A stretch of DNA of 64,000 nucleotides from Duganella qianjiadongensis (GCF_009857915.1 NZ_WWCM01000005.1:62001-126000); one strand, 5' to 3'. Shown: positions 47,730-56,608, numbered from the stretch's first letter. The notes: generated by a model not told the origin, from the sequence alone. A program made the numbers and translations.

Positions 47730-48857
47730 ATGCGAGTACTGATTTTACGCACGGCGCTGGCCGCCATGGCACTGCTGCATGGCGCTAGCGCGCTGGCGGT
47801 GGAGAAACATCACAGCCAGCGAGCGGAGCTGCCGCGCCAGGCCGACCCGGTGGTGTTTTCCTTCGCCACGGTTGGCGATTCGCGCACTGATGCAGCAGTG
47901 GCGACGAACGCGCAGGACAAACTCTACCTGCAGAACTCGCGGGCGCTGGCCCGTATCGTGCGCGAAATCAGCCAGCAGCAGCCGCAGGCGCTGTTCTTCA
48001 ACGGCGACATGATCATGGGCTACACCAGTGATCCGGTCGAGATCGCGCGCCAGTATGCCTACTGGCGCGGCATGATGGCCGGCTTGATGGAGACGGGCAC
48101 CTATGTGGTGCCCGTGCCGGGCAATCACGAAATGCAGGCCAAGGGCAAGGATGTCAGGGGCCATACCACCAAGATCGCCATGGCCGATAACGAAGCGCAG
48201 TGGCGTGCCAGCATGAGCGACCTGATTCTGGACACGGCGCGCTGGCAGGCCGTGACCGGCGTGCCTGCGCTGGCCTTCGATGTGGAGAATACGCCGCAGG
48301 CCGGCAGCGCTGACGGCAATAGCACCAGCCAGAAACAGCTCAGCTATTCCTTCGATGCGGCAGACAGCCATTTTGCCGTGATCAATACCGACCCGATAGG
48401 CAACGATGGCCACGCCCCCGTGCACTGGCTGGCGCAGGATTTCGAGCGGGCCCGCGCGCGCGGCATGCATCACTTCTTCGTGTTCGGCCACAAGCCTGCC
48501 TACACCTACCGCTTCCGTGCCGGCGTGGAGAACGACGGCATGGATATCTTCCCCGGCCATGCCGAAGCATTCTGGCAGGTGATGGAACAGTATGGCGTGA
48601 CCTATTTCTGCGGCCATCAGCACATCTACAATGCACAGCAGCCCGCGCTGGCTAGCGGCGGCAAGGCATGGCAGGTGATGGTGGGTTCGGGCGGCTCGCC
48701 GTTCAGTGCCAAGGAGGGCGATGGCCATGGCCCCACCGACCGTCTATATGCCTGGGCGCTGGTACAGGTGCATGCCAGCGGCAAGGTCAGGGTGACGATA
48801 CGGGGCTTCGATGCCGACTACGGGCCTAGCCGGACTTTGCGGACGCTGAATTACTAG
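47730..48857 (+). CDS. Secreted calcineurin-like metallophosphoesterase
   Basis: The 375-residue protein has a signal peptide (about 1-23) and the five metallophosphoesterase motifs in order: VGDSRTDA (where many members have GDxH), NGDMIM, PGNHEM, VFGHKPAY and CGHQHIY. It would hydrolyse phosphate esters in the periplasm or outside the cell. The Asp-Ser-Arg variant of motif 1 occurs in a subset of secreted phosphatases. It follows the TonB receptor by nine bases, suggesting a coupled uptake-and-hydrolysis pair. The next gene begins 56 bp later behind a 14-bp palindrome. Confidence 0.9.
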   Translation: MRVLILRTALAAMALLHGASALAVEKHHSQRAELPRQADPVVFSFATVGDSRTDAAVATNAQDKLYLQNSRALARIVREISQQQPQALFFNGDMIMGYTSDPVEIARQYAYWRGMMAGLMETGTYVVPVPGNHEMQAKGKDVRGHTTKIAMADNEAQWRASMSDLILDTARWQAVTGVPALAFDVENTPQAGSADGNSTSQKQLSYSFDAADSHFAVINTDPIGNDGHAPVHWLAQDFERARARGMHHFFVFGHKPAYTYRFRAGVENDGMDIFPGHAEAFWQVMEQYGVTYFCGHQHIYNAQQPALASGGKAWQVMVGSGGSPFSAKEGDGHGPTDRLYAWALVQVHASGKVRVTIRGFDADYGPSRTLRTLNY

Positions 48858-48862
48858 TCTGG

Positions 48863-48876
48863 GCAAATATATTTGC
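48863..48876. promoter_or_regulatory. 14-bp perfect palindrome before the ABC binding protein gene
   Basis: GCAAATATATTTGC lies six bases after the phosphoesterase stop and 37 bp before the next ATG. It may be an operator; the regulator is unknown. Confidence 0.4.
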
Positions 48877-48913
48877 TCAATGGTATTCTTGAGCCTTCAC
48901 TCAAGAGGGCTTT

Positions 48914-50068
48914 ATGTCATTAATAACAAAAAAACTGGTCCAGGCGCTCGCGCTGGGCTGCGCCGCCATGGCCACCGCGCAAGCGGAAGACATCATCAGG
49001 ATAGGCCATGTGGCGGCGACTTCGGGCGGTATTGCCCATCTGGGCAAGGATAACGAAAACGGCGCCCGCATGGCCGTGGACGAACTCAATGCCAAGGGCG
49101 TGCTCATAGGCGGCAAGAAATACCGCATCGTGCTGCAGGCCGAGGACGATGCGGCCGATCCCAAGCAGGGCACGACGGTGGCGCAGAAGCTGGTCGATGC
49201 CAAAGTGCAGGGCGTGATCGGCCACGAAACCTCGGGCACCACCATTCCCGCTTCGCGCATCTATCACGATGCCGGCATTCCGCAGATTTCGCCGTCGGCC
49301 AGCGCCATCCAGTACACGCGCCAGCGCTACAACACCACCTTCCGTAACGTGGCCAACGACGAGCAGCTGGGCGCCGCCCTGGCGCGCTACGCCATGCAGA
49401 CCATGAAGGCCCAGCGTATCGCCGTGATCGATGACCGTACCGCTTACGGCAAGGGTCTGGCCGACGAATTCATCAAGAACGTCAAGCGGCAGGGCGCGGC
49501 CACCGGCAGCAGCATCGTCAACACCCAGTTCACCACCGACAAGGCAACCGACTTCAATGCGATTCTGACGGCGGTAAAAGCCAGCAAGCCCGATCTGATT
49601 TTCTTCGGCGGCATGGATGCCGTTTCGGGCCCCATGCTGCGCCAGATGAAGCAGCTCGGCATGCCGCTGCGCTTCATGGGCGGTGACGGCATGTGCTCCG
49701 ATGGCGTACCCCGTCTGGCGGGCGAAGCGCTGGCCGATGATCAGGTGATCTGCGCCGAAGCGGGCGGCGTCGAGCCCTCGCAGGAAAAAGGCATGGCCGA
49801 TTTCCGCGTGGCCTACCGCAAGAAGTTCGGCATCGATGTGCAGACTTATGCGCCGTATGCCTACGATGCGCTGATGACGATGGTGGAAGCGATGCAGAAG
49901 GCCGGTTCGCCTGATCCGGCGAAATACCTGCCGGTGCTGGCCAAGAGCACCCACAAGGGCGTAACGGGGAATATCACCTTCGATGCGCGCGGCGATGTGC
50001 AGGATGGCGTGCTGACCATCTTCACTTTCCGCGGTGGCAAGCGGGTCAAACTGGCAGTCGTCAAGTAG
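48914..50068 (+). CDS. Orphan branched-chain-amino-acid-type periplasmic binding protein
   Basis: The 384-residue protein has a signal peptide (about 1-24, Ala-Gln-Ala) and the Leu/Ile/Val-binding type I periplasmic fold: IRIGHVAATSGGIAHLGKDNENGARMAVDELNAKG, then ADPKQGTTVAQKLVDAKVQGVIGHETSG and IPQISPSAS. No permease or ATPase genes are nearby, so it either serves transporters encoded elsewhere or acts in sensing. The ribosome site (AGAGGG) is good. A strong terminator follows, so it is monocistronic. The specificity is unknown; amino acids or amides are the usual ligands. Confidence 0.9.
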   Translation: MSLITKKLVQALALGCAAMATAQAEDIIRIGHVAATSGGIAHLGKDNENGARMAVDELNAKGVLIGGKKYRIVLQAEDDAADPKQGTTVAQKLVDAKVQGVIGHETSGTTIPASRIYHDAGIPQISPSASAIQYTRQRYNTTFRNVANDEQLGAALARYAMQTMKAQRIAVIDDRTAYGKGLADEFIKNVKRQGAATGSSIVNTQFTTDKATDFNAILTAVKASKPDLIFFGGMDAVSGPMLRQMKQLGMPLRFMGGDGMCSDGVPRLAGEALADDQVICAEAGGVEPSQEKGMADFRVAYRKKFGIDVQTYAPYAYDALMTMVEAMQKAGSPDPAKYLPVLAKSTHKGVTGNITFDARGDVQDGVLTIFTFRGGKRVKLAVVK

Positions 50069-50102
50069 GCCGCGTGCAGGCCACGGCCTGCGCTGCATAA
50101 AC

Positions 50103-50139
50103 AAAGCCGGTTGCGCTGGGTATCGCCACCGGCTTTTTT
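50103..50139 (+). terminator. Rho-independent terminator after the ABC binding protein gene
   Basis: AAAGCCGGT (50103-50111) pairs with ACCGGCTTT (50128-50136), followed by a run of T. It also separates this gene from the convergent TonB receptor. Confidence 0.85.
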
Positions 50140-50152
50140 ATTGGGATCTGAA

Positions 50153-52396
50153 CTAACCCTGTGGCGGCGGGCCACCGTAGCCGGGGCCCCCTGGCCCCCC
50201 TTGCGGCGGGCCCATACGCGGTTCGTGCTGCTCGCTGTTTTCCTTGTTCGGGCCGCCGAAGCGGTAAGACAGGCCCAGATAGAACACGCGGCCATCGAAT
50301 CGGCGGGTATTGGTTTCGCGCAGAGTATCGCTGTCCACCACGGTCTGCATCTTGTTGGTGTTGAACAGATCGGTCACCGTGGCCAGCATGCTCAGGCGCG
50401 GCGTCAGCATCTGCCGTACGCTCAGATTGAAGGTCTCGTTGGGCGAGCGGTAGCCCTGGCCGGACAGCATCTTGCCCTGCATCTGCAGCGCCATCTGTAT
50501 CTGCGTGGCGGCACTGTAGGCATAGTTGAGGCGCACGCGGCCACTGAGCGAATTGGCCGTGCGGGTAGTGAGCAGGCCCTGATCGTTGAACGAGGTCTGC
50601 TGCATGCGCATCAGATTGCCGCTAGTGTTGAGGGTCAGTTCGGGCGTGAGCTTGCCGCTCATGGTGAATTCCAGCCCGCTGGAGTGGCTGCCTTCGCCAT
50701 TGCGGCGCGTGGTCAGCAGCACGTTATTGGCCAGCAGCGTGCGGTAATCGACGATGGCGTCGGTGTCGCGCCGGTAGTAGCTGCGCAGATTGGTTTCCAG
50801 ACCCATCAGCTTGGTTTCATAGCCCAGTTCGAAGGAATCCGTCTTGGTCGGCTTTAACTGGGGATTACCGGAGGTGACGTTAAATTCGTCGCGGTACACC
50901 ACATACGGATTGAGGTCGCTGGCAGTGGGCCGGCGTATCCGGCGCGCGTAGGCGAAACGCAGGGTGGATGCTTCGCTCAGCTTGTAGGTAGCAAAAAGGC
51001 TGGGCATGAAGTTCAGGTAGTTATTGCTGGCCTCGACATTGCTGGTGTACTGGTGGATGTCGAGCGCCGTGTGCTCGCTGCGCAGGCCGGCCAGCACGCC
51101 CCAGTCGTCGTTCAGGCGCAGCTGGTAGGAGCCGTACAGTGCGACCACGGTCTCCTCCAGCTGGTAGTGATTGCTGCGCGCCGGATTGAGCGTGACCAGC
51201 GAAGTGTAGGGATTGATGTCGGTGTATGCGGTTTCGGCGTCGTTGGTGTTGGTGGCGATCTTGTAACCGGCCTTGGCGCTGCCGCCCCACAGCGGGCGCT
51301 CGTAGTCGCCGGTAAAATCGACGATGCGTATGCTGCTGTTGTTGTGCTGGGTAGCGCGCGTGTCCGGCAGATTGCCGCTGGCATAGGTGTTGGCGTAATG
51401 GTTGTCGCTCTCGTTTTCCGAGGCGGAGACGCGCAGGTCTATTTTCAGCGTTTCGTTAGGCAGCTCGCCCTTGTGATCGTAGCGCGTACCCCAGCCGAAG
51501 TTGCGTGCATCGCCCTGACGCTGGGTGGCGCGCACGTAATCGGTGAGTGGCAGCAGCGCCGTGGCGCCGTTGATATAGTGATCCGTCGCGTGCTGGTCGT
51601 TAGTGCGGGCGTTGACATTGGCGCTGGCCGTGTAGGTGTCGGTGGCGCTGGCGTTGTAGTTGACGCTGGTGTTGGCGCCGGCCATGTCATTCAGGCCTAC
51701 ACCGGTGGAGCGCTGGCTGCTGTGCACCCAGTTGCCGCGGCTGTCGAGGCTGTCGCGTTCGTCGTCGCCGGTGGAATTGCGGCCGTCATGGCGCACATGC
51801 ACGCCGCCTTGCACCCCCCATGCACCTTCGTTGTAGCTGCCGGAAAAGGCGCTGTTGTAGCGGCCTGCCACACCGGCGTTGGCGTTGAGGCTGGCGTAGC
51901 CGCCCGCTTTGCGGTTGCGCCGCATGACCAGATTCAGGATGGGACCGCCGCCCGCTTCGTTGCCGAACTGGGCGCCGGGATTGTTGATCACTTCCACCGA
52001 TTCGATATCGTCGGCCTGCATGGCGTTGAGCGTGGCGCCGCGGTTCTCGCCCTGCAGCATGGCGGATGGTTTGCCGTCCACCAGTATCTGCACATTGGTG
52101 CTGCCGCGCAGGGTGACCGTACCATCGGGATCGACGTTAACGGAAGGGACGTTGTTGAGGGCATCGGCGGCAGTGCCGTTGGTGCTGCTGACGTCGGACT
52201 TCACATCGTAGACCTGGCGGTCGATGCGGTTGGTCGGGCGTTCAGCCGCCACTTCTACGACCGGAGTGACCGTGCTGCTGACGATAGGCTTGGCGGAACT
52301 GGGCTTAGTGGCAGGCGGATTGGCCGGCGTAGCGGCGGTCTGTGCTAGTGCAGCCAGCGGGCTGGCCAGACAGGCACTGAGTAGGATTTTTTGCAT
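50153..52396 (-). CDS. TonB-dependent receptor with Pro/Gly-rich C-terminal tail
   Basis: The 747-residue protein has a signal peptide (about 1-20), a plug (about 50-170; ADALNNVPSVNVDPDGTVTLRGSTNVQILVDGKPS, ESVEVINNPGAQFGNEAGGGPILNL) and a long barrel of the OMP_b-brl type. Unusually, after the last strand (YLGLSYRFGG) there are some 30 further residues rich in Gly, Pro and Gln, so the C-terminal aromatic residue is not terminal. A Fur-box-like sequence lies about 85 bp upstream, suggesting iron control and perhaps a ferric siderophore substrate. That is inference. The gene stands alone between convergent and divergent neighbours. Confidence 0.85.
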   Translation of the reverse strand: MQKILLSACLASPLAALAQTAATPANPPATKPSSAKPIVSSTVTPVVEVAAERPTNRIDRQVYDVKSDVSSTNGTAADALNNVPSVNVDPDGTVTLRGSTNVQILVDGKPSAMLQGENRGATLNAMQADDIESVEVINNPGAQFGNEAGGGPILNLVMRRNRKAGGYASLNANAGVAGRYNSAFSGSYNEGAWGVQGGVHVRHDGRNSTGDDERDSLDSRGNWVHSSQRSTGVGLNDMAGANTSVNYNASATDTYTASANVNARTNDQHATDHYINGATALLPLTDYVRATQRQGDARNFGWGTRYDHKGELPNETLKIDLRVSASENESDNHYANTYASGNLPDTRATQHNNSSIRIVDFTGDYERPLWGGSAKAGYKIATNTNDAETAYTDINPYTSLVTLNPARSNHYQLEETVVALYGSYQLRLNDDWGVLAGLRSEHTALDIHQYTSNVEASNNYLNFMPSLFATYKLSEASTLRFAYARRIRRPTASDLNPYVVYRDEFNVTSGNPQLKPTKTDSFELGYETKLMGLETNLRSYYRRDTDAIVDYRTLLANNVLLTTRRNGEGSHSSGLEFTMSGKLTPELTLNTSGNLMRMQQTSFNDQGLLTTRTANSLSGRVRLNYAYSAATQIQMALQMQGKMLSGQGYRSPNETFNLSVRQMLTPRLSMLATVTDLFNTNKMQTVVDSDTLRETNTRRFDGRVFYLGLSYRFGGPNKENSEQHEPRMGPPQGGPGGPGYGGPPPQG

Positions 52397-52472
52397 GAGA
52401 CTAGGGTGGAAGACTAGGTTGCAGCGGCGGTATGGCGTGCTGAAAGTCTGGCAATTCTAACGCCATGCAAAC

Positions 52473-52491
52473 AAGAATTATTGTTATTTAC
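52473..52491 (-). promoter_or_regulatory. Candidate Fur box before TonB receptor gene
   Basis: On the minus strand, GTAAATAACAATAATTCTT matches the 19-bp Fur consensus at 12 positions by my count. It lies 77-95 bp before the receptor start. Confidence 0.35.
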
Positions 52492-52516
52492 AATACTTTA
52501 CTTGCGCAACACTGGC

Positions 52517-52855
52517 TTAATCTTCCTCGGGGGGCGAGGTCAGGTAGTCGGCAATTTTGATGGCGCAATCGGCCGGCATGGAAAGAAAATAGGCGTCGTT
52601 GCGGTAACGTCCGTGGCTACCGATGTGGGCGCTGTGCAGCACGGTTAGCGCCACATGGTTGACAAGGCTGCAGCCGGGGAAGCTGAAATGCAGCACATAA
52701 TTTTCCCCCACCGGCATGGCGTGGTCGCTCAGAAAGGCGACGCCATGACGCGAGATGTCAATGATTTGCGTGATAGCGTTGTGCTGCCCATCCATGTCGG
52801 ACAGATGGGCATCCACTTGCAGCAGGCGCTTGACGTGTTCTCGTCGGGGGTCCAT
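52517..52855 (-). CDS. PilZ-domain c-di-GMP-binding protein
   Basis: From the Met at 52855 the protein has 112 residues, a single PilZ domain. The two c-di-GMP motifs are present: an Arg-rich start MDPRREHVKR (RxxxR-like) and IDISRHGVAF (DxSxxG). It should be a cytoplasmic c-di-GMP receptor affecting motility, adhesion or another target. It sits 69 bp downstream of two FNR-family regulators on the same strand. A PAS-GGDEF-EAL enzyme gene diverges from that pair, so the locus combines c-di-GMP turnover and perception. No strong ribosome site was seen; a longer start at 52921 is possible but less likely. Confidence 0.8.
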   Translation of the reverse strand: MDPRREHVKRLLQVDAHLSDMDGQHNAITQIIDISRHGVAFLSDHAMPVGENYVLHFSFPGCSLVNHVALTVLHSAHIGSHGRYRNDAYFLSMPADCAIKIADYLTSPPEED

Positions 52856-52924
52856 AGGCCGGGCCGGGGTTAAAAACCACAGTATGCCAGAAGCCGGACG
52901 TGCCGACGAGAAACAGCGCAATGC

Positions 52925-53590
52925 TCAGGCGAGGGCCGGCACTTCCGTCAGCGGCATGCCTGCCGCCAGCTGATCCAGCGCCTCGCGCGACTGCACCACA
53001 AAACCGCGCTGGCCCAGCGAAATCCAGCCGTTACGCTTGAGCAGGCTCAGGGTGCGGCTGACGGTGGCCGGGGTCAGCCCCAGATAGTCGCTGATTTCCT
53101 GACGCGACATGGGCAGCGCGGCGTGGTTTTCCTCGGACGGATAGTCTGGCGCCTTGCCGGCCCGCTGGAGCAGGAAGAGCACGATGCGCTGGCAGGCGCC
53201 GGCACTGCGCAGCGTGGCCGCAGCGATCTGCTGGCGCTCGATTTCGCGGCTTAGCATGGCGCTGAACAGATCGCAGCTATACGGCTCGCGGTCCATCAGT
53301 TCGGCCAGCTGGCGGTAGGGCACCAGATCGAGTTCGCAATCGGTCAGGGCCAGTGCCGAGGCATGGCGTTCCGGTTCGCCTATGGTATCGACCCCCAGCC
53401 AGTCACCGGGCTGGACGAAATCGATGATGCGTTCCACCCCATCGGGACATTGCTGGTAGAGCTTGATATGGCCGCTACGCACGTAGTACAGCTCGCCATT
53501 TGCCGCGTCATGCATCTGGAACAGATGCTCGCCGCGTGCAAGGGCCAGCGGACTACCCAGCTGACATTGGGCGAGTTCGAGATCCATCAT
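52925..53590 (-). CDS. Crp/Fnr-family regulator without Fe-S cysteines
   Basis: Started at the ATG overlapping the upstream stop (53590), the protein has 221 residues: a cyclic-nucleotide-like beta-roll (about 10-115), dimer helix and winged helix. It lacks an N-terminal Cys cluster. Its recognition helix reads GLTPATVSRTLSLLK, so the Glu of the FNR-type Glu-x-x-Ser-Arg set is replaced by Ala, predicting different DNA specificity from FNR. The Met at 53587 is an equally possible start. Overlap with the ANR gene by four bases means the two are translationally coupled. The effector is unknown. Confidence 0.85.
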   Translation of the reverse strand: MMDLELAQCQLGSPLALARGEHLFQMHDAANGELYYVRSGHIKLYQQCPDGVERIIDFVQPGDWLGVDTIGEPERHASALALTDCELDLVPYRQLAELMDREPYSCDLFSAMLSREIERQQIAAATLRSAGACQRIVLFLLQRAGKAPDYPSEENHAALPMSRQEISDYLGLTPATVSRTLSLLKRNGWISLGQRGFVVQSREALDQLAAGMPLTEVPALA

Positions 53591-54339
53591 GCTGCCGCCA
53601 GCATAGCTTGGTCCTGCTGCAACTGCGGCGGCGGCTCGTGGCCGAAAGCCATGGTGCGCAGGGCGCTCATATCGAGCAGTTTCACATCGCGGCGGCACAG
53701 TTCGAACAGGGCGCGCTGCTTAAATTGCAGCAGCAGGCGGCTCACACACTCGGCGGTTACGCCCAGATAGCTGGCGATATCGCAACGCGACATCGGCAGG
53801 CGGAATTCTTCTGGCTGGTAACCATAGGTGGCCTGACGTTCGGACAGGGTCAGCAGCAGATCGGCCATACGCTGTTCCGCTTGCGTGTTGCGCAGCATCA
53901 GTGCAGCACGCTGCTCGCGGCGCATTTCGCGCGCCAGCAGGGCGTGCAGGTGGGCCCGCATTACGGGACGGCGACGGCCTTCGAAGGCATGACGGTTCCA
54001 GCTGATGCTGCATACCACGCTGTCTTCCAGTGCGACCACGCTGTTGGCGTACTCGAGCTGGTCGAGCGCATCGAGGCCGATGAAATCGGGTGCCAGTGCA
54101 AAGCCGATCACATGGGCGTCGGCATCGCTGTCGGGTGTCGACGGGCCGCGCACGACTTTGAAGCTGCCGGAGCGGATGTGATAAATCTGGTCACCCACCG
54201 CCGAGCCTGCTTCGTACAGGCTGGTGTGCCGTTCGATGCGGATGCGGTGGCTGGTGGTCTGGCTGCCGGCTGCTGCGCCGACACACTGGGTGCGCTGGCT
54301 GCAGACGCTGCAGTTGTTCTGTTCGATGGAGTTTGCCAT
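53587..54339 (-). CDS. anr: ANR/FNR-type oxygen-sensing regulator
   Basis: The 250-residue Crp/Fnr-family protein has Cys10, Cys13 and Cys19 (C-x2-C-x5-C, the exact FNR spacing) and Cys110, which together would hold an oxygen-labile [4Fe-4S] cluster. The recognition helix GVTAECVSRLL retains Glu and Ser-Arg for TTGAT half-sites. The C-terminal 20 residues are a Gln/Pro-rich extension. It should activate anaerobic genes, including the FNR boxes in this window. Two perfect FNR boxes lie 60-110 bp upstream, shared with a divergent c-di-GMP enzyme gene, so autoregulation is likely. The next gene overlaps it by four bases. Confidence 0.92.
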   Translation of the reverse strand: MANSIEQNNCSVCSQRTQCVGAAAGSQTTSHRIRIERHTSLYEAGSAVGDQIYHIRSGSFKVVRGPSTPDSDADAHVIGFALAPDFIGLDALDQLEYANSVVALEDSVVCSISWNRHAFEGRRRPVMRAHLHALLAREMRREQRAALMLRNTQAEQRMADLLLTLSERQATYGYQPEEFRLPMSRCDIASYLGVTAECVSRLLLQFKQRALFELCRRDVKLLDMSALRTMAFGHEPPPQLQQDQAMLAAA

Positions 54340-54398
54340 GTCGTTCTTTTACTATTGGTACGATGAAGAGATGGTATTGAAGCAGGTCATTCATTTCC

Positions 54399-54412
54399 TT
54401 GATGCAGATCAA
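54399..54412. promoter_or_regulatory. Perfect FNR box 1 beside anr
   Basis: TTGATGCAGATCAA matches TTGAT-N4-ATCAA completely. It is centred 66 bp before the anr start and 105 bp before the divergent PAS-GGDEF-EAL start. Confidence 0.85.
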
Positions 54413-54433
54413 AAATGAAAAGATTTGCTGTGG

Positions 54434-54447
54434 TTGATCTACATCAA
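54434..54447. promoter_or_regulatory. Perfect FNR box 2 beside PAS-GGDEF-EAL gene
   Basis: TTGATCTACATCAA matches completely. It is centred 70 bp before the PAS-GGDEF-EAL start and 35 bp from the centre of box 1. Confidence 0.85.
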
Positions 54448-54510
54448 TTATTTTTTTGTCGGAAATCTGTACTCTTCGTCCACTGTTATTAAGTACCAAA
54501 AAGGATTTCC

Positions 54511-56568
54511 ATGATAAACGTGGCGCAGGCACGGGCCACTGTTGCAAAAGCCGAGAACGAACTGTGTGAAGTTTTCTCCGGAGCGACGCTCGATGCACTA
54601 CCTGAACAGATAGCCTTGCTGGGGCGCGGCGGCGTGATGCTGGACGCGAACGCCGCGTGGCGTAATGCCGTGCATGCAGGACGCCATCCGGCCGAACACG
54701 CCCACCGTGCCGGCGTGGAGGCCGTGTTGTCGGGCAAAGTGCCGGCCTATCACACGGAATATGCGAGCCCGGAGGGCGATGCCCATTACAGCGTGTCGGT
54801 ACTGCCGCTCGATGGCAATGCTGCACTGACCATCCACCGCGATATCACCACGCAGCGCAAGGCGGAAGCCGCGCTGCGCGTGGCCGCTACGGCGTTCGAA
54901 GCGGCGCAGGGCATGATGGTGAGCGACGCGCAGGGCCGCATCCTGCACGTCAATCAGGCATTTACCCAGATTACCGGCTATAGCGCCGACGAGATCGTTG
55001 GCAAGACGCCGAACATCCTCAGCTCCGGCCGCCATACGGCCGAGTTCTATCAGCATATGTGGCAGCAGATTGCGCGTGAAGGCAACTGGGAAGGCGAGAT
55101 CTGGAACCGGCGCAAGGACGGCGAAATCTATCCCGAACATCTGAGCATTACGGCGGTGCGCGACCAGCATGGACAGATCAGCAACTACGTGGCAGCGCTG
55201 ACCGATATCACCCTGAGCAAGGCAGCCAATGACGAAATCCGCAGTCTGGCCTTCTATGATCCGCTGACCCATCTGCCGAACCGGCGTTTGCTGCTCGACC
55301 GCCTGCGCCATGTGGTGGCCAGCAGCACGCGGCATGACCGCTACGGCGCGCTGATGTTCATCGATCTCGATAACTTCAAGACCCTCAATGACACCATGGG
55401 CCACAACGTCGGCGACCAGCTGCTGCAGCAGGTGGCCGAGCGGCTGCAGTGCTGCCTGCGCAAAGGCGACACGGTAGCGCGGCTGGGCGGCGATGAATTC
55501 GTCGTGCTGGTGGAGGGCCTGAGCAGCAACGCGCGCGCGGCCGCCAGCGAGACCGAGGCGCTGGGTTCGAAAATCCTGTCCTCGCTGAACCGCCCCTACA
55601 TGCTGGGCACGCACCGCTGCCGCAGCACGCCCAGCATAGGTGCGACCTTATTCCATTGCGGCGAATCGCCGCTGCCGGACGATCTGCTGATGCAGGCCGA
55701 CATCGCCATGTATCAGGCCAAGCAGGCCGGCCGCAACGGCATGCGCTTCTTCGACCGGCAGATGCAGGAACGCATCAGCGCGCGGGCCCGGCTGGAGGGC
55801 GATCTGCGCCAGGCCATCGAGCGCCAGCAGTTCGAGCTGCACTACCAGATACAGGTCGATGAATGCGGCTTGCCCCGCGCGGCGGAAGGCTTGCTGCGCT
55901 GGCGGCGTGAAGACGGCAGTCTGGTGTCGCCGACGGAATTCATTGCGCTAGCCGAGGAAACCGGGCTGATACTGCCGATCGGCCACTGGGTGCTGGAGAC
56001 AGCCTGCGCCCAGCTGCAGGCATGGCAGGCAGATGCGGAAATGGAGCCGCTGATCCTGTCGGTCAATGTCAGTGCTACGCAGTTCCGCCAGCCCGATTTC
56101 TGCGATGAAGTGCTGCGACTGGTTGCCCATTACGGTATTCTGCCCTGCCGCCTGAAGCTGGAGCTGACCGAGGGACTGTTGCTCGACCTGGTGGAACCGA
56201 CCATCGTCAGCATGCGCCGCCTGCGCGATGTGGGCGTGCGTTTTTCGCTCGATGATTTCGGCACAGGCTATTCCTCCCTGCAGTATCTGAAGCGCCTGCC
56301 GCTCAATCAGCTCAAGATCGACCAGTCGTTTGTGCGCGATCTGGTCAGCGATGCCAGCGATCAGGCCATCGTGCAGACCATCATTGCCATGGCGGCCAGC
56401 CTGCAGCTCGACGTGATCGCCGAGGGTGTGGAATACGAAGCACAGCGCGACAAGCTGGAAGAGATGGGCTGTCTGCGCTATCAGGGTTATCTGTTCGGCC
56501 GCGCCGTACCCGAAGCGCAGTTGCGGGCTTGGGTGCATGCGGCACGTACCATCTGCGCACTGCATTGA
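54511..56568 (+). CDS. PAS-GGDEF-EAL c-di-GMP enzyme
   Basis: The 685-residue soluble protein has a degenerate N-terminal PAS (about 15-115), a well-formed PAS (about 118-240; FEAAQGMMVSDAQGRILHVNQAF, NIWNRRKDGE-like core) and a GGDEF domain (about 245-410) with intact GGDEF and an RKGD inhibitory site five residues before it. The EAL domain (about 425-675) has EGL in place of EAL but keeps the catalytic Glu, Asn, Asp-Asp, Lys and Gln-region motifs (LSVNVSATQF, ELTEGLLLD, SLDDFGTGYSSL, LKIDQSFV, IAEGVE). Both activities could be present. It is divergent from anr behind two perfect FNR boxes, linking oxygen status to c-di-GMP. Confidence 0.92.
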   Translation: MINVAQARATVAKAENELCEVFSGATLDALPEQIALLGRGGVMLDANAAWRNAVHAGRHPAEHAHRAGVEAVLSGKVPAYHTEYASPEGDAHYSVSVLPLDGNAALTIHRDITTQRKAEAALRVAATAFEAAQGMMVSDAQGRILHVNQAFTQITGYSADEIVGKTPNILSSGRHTAEFYQHMWQQIAREGNWEGEIWNRRKDGEIYPEHLSITAVRDQHGQISNYVAALTDITLSKAANDEIRSLAFYDPLTHLPNRRLLLDRLRHVVASSTRHDRYGALMFIDLDNFKTLNDTMGHNVGDQLLQQVAERLQCCLRKGDTVARLGGDEFVVLVEGLSSNARAAASETEALGSKILSSLNRPYMLGTHRCRSTPSIGATLFHCGESPLPDDLLMQADIAMYQAKQAGRNGMRFFDRQMQERISARARLEGDLRQAIERQQFELHYQIQVDECGLPRAAEGLLRWRREDGSLVSPTEFIALAEETGLILPIGHWVLETACAQLQAWQADAEMEPLILSVNVSATQFRQPDFCDEVLRLVAHYGILPCRLKLELTEGLLLDLVEPTIVSMRRLRDVGVRFSLDDFGTGYSSLQYLKRLPLNQLKIDQSFVRDLVSDASDQAIVQTIIAMAASLQLDVIAEGVEYEAQRDKLEEMGCLRYQGYLFGRAVPEAQLRAWVHAARTICALH

Positions 56569-56608
56569 GACGAGCGGTCAGCGCCCAAGCCCCAAGCCCC
56601 AAAGTAAA

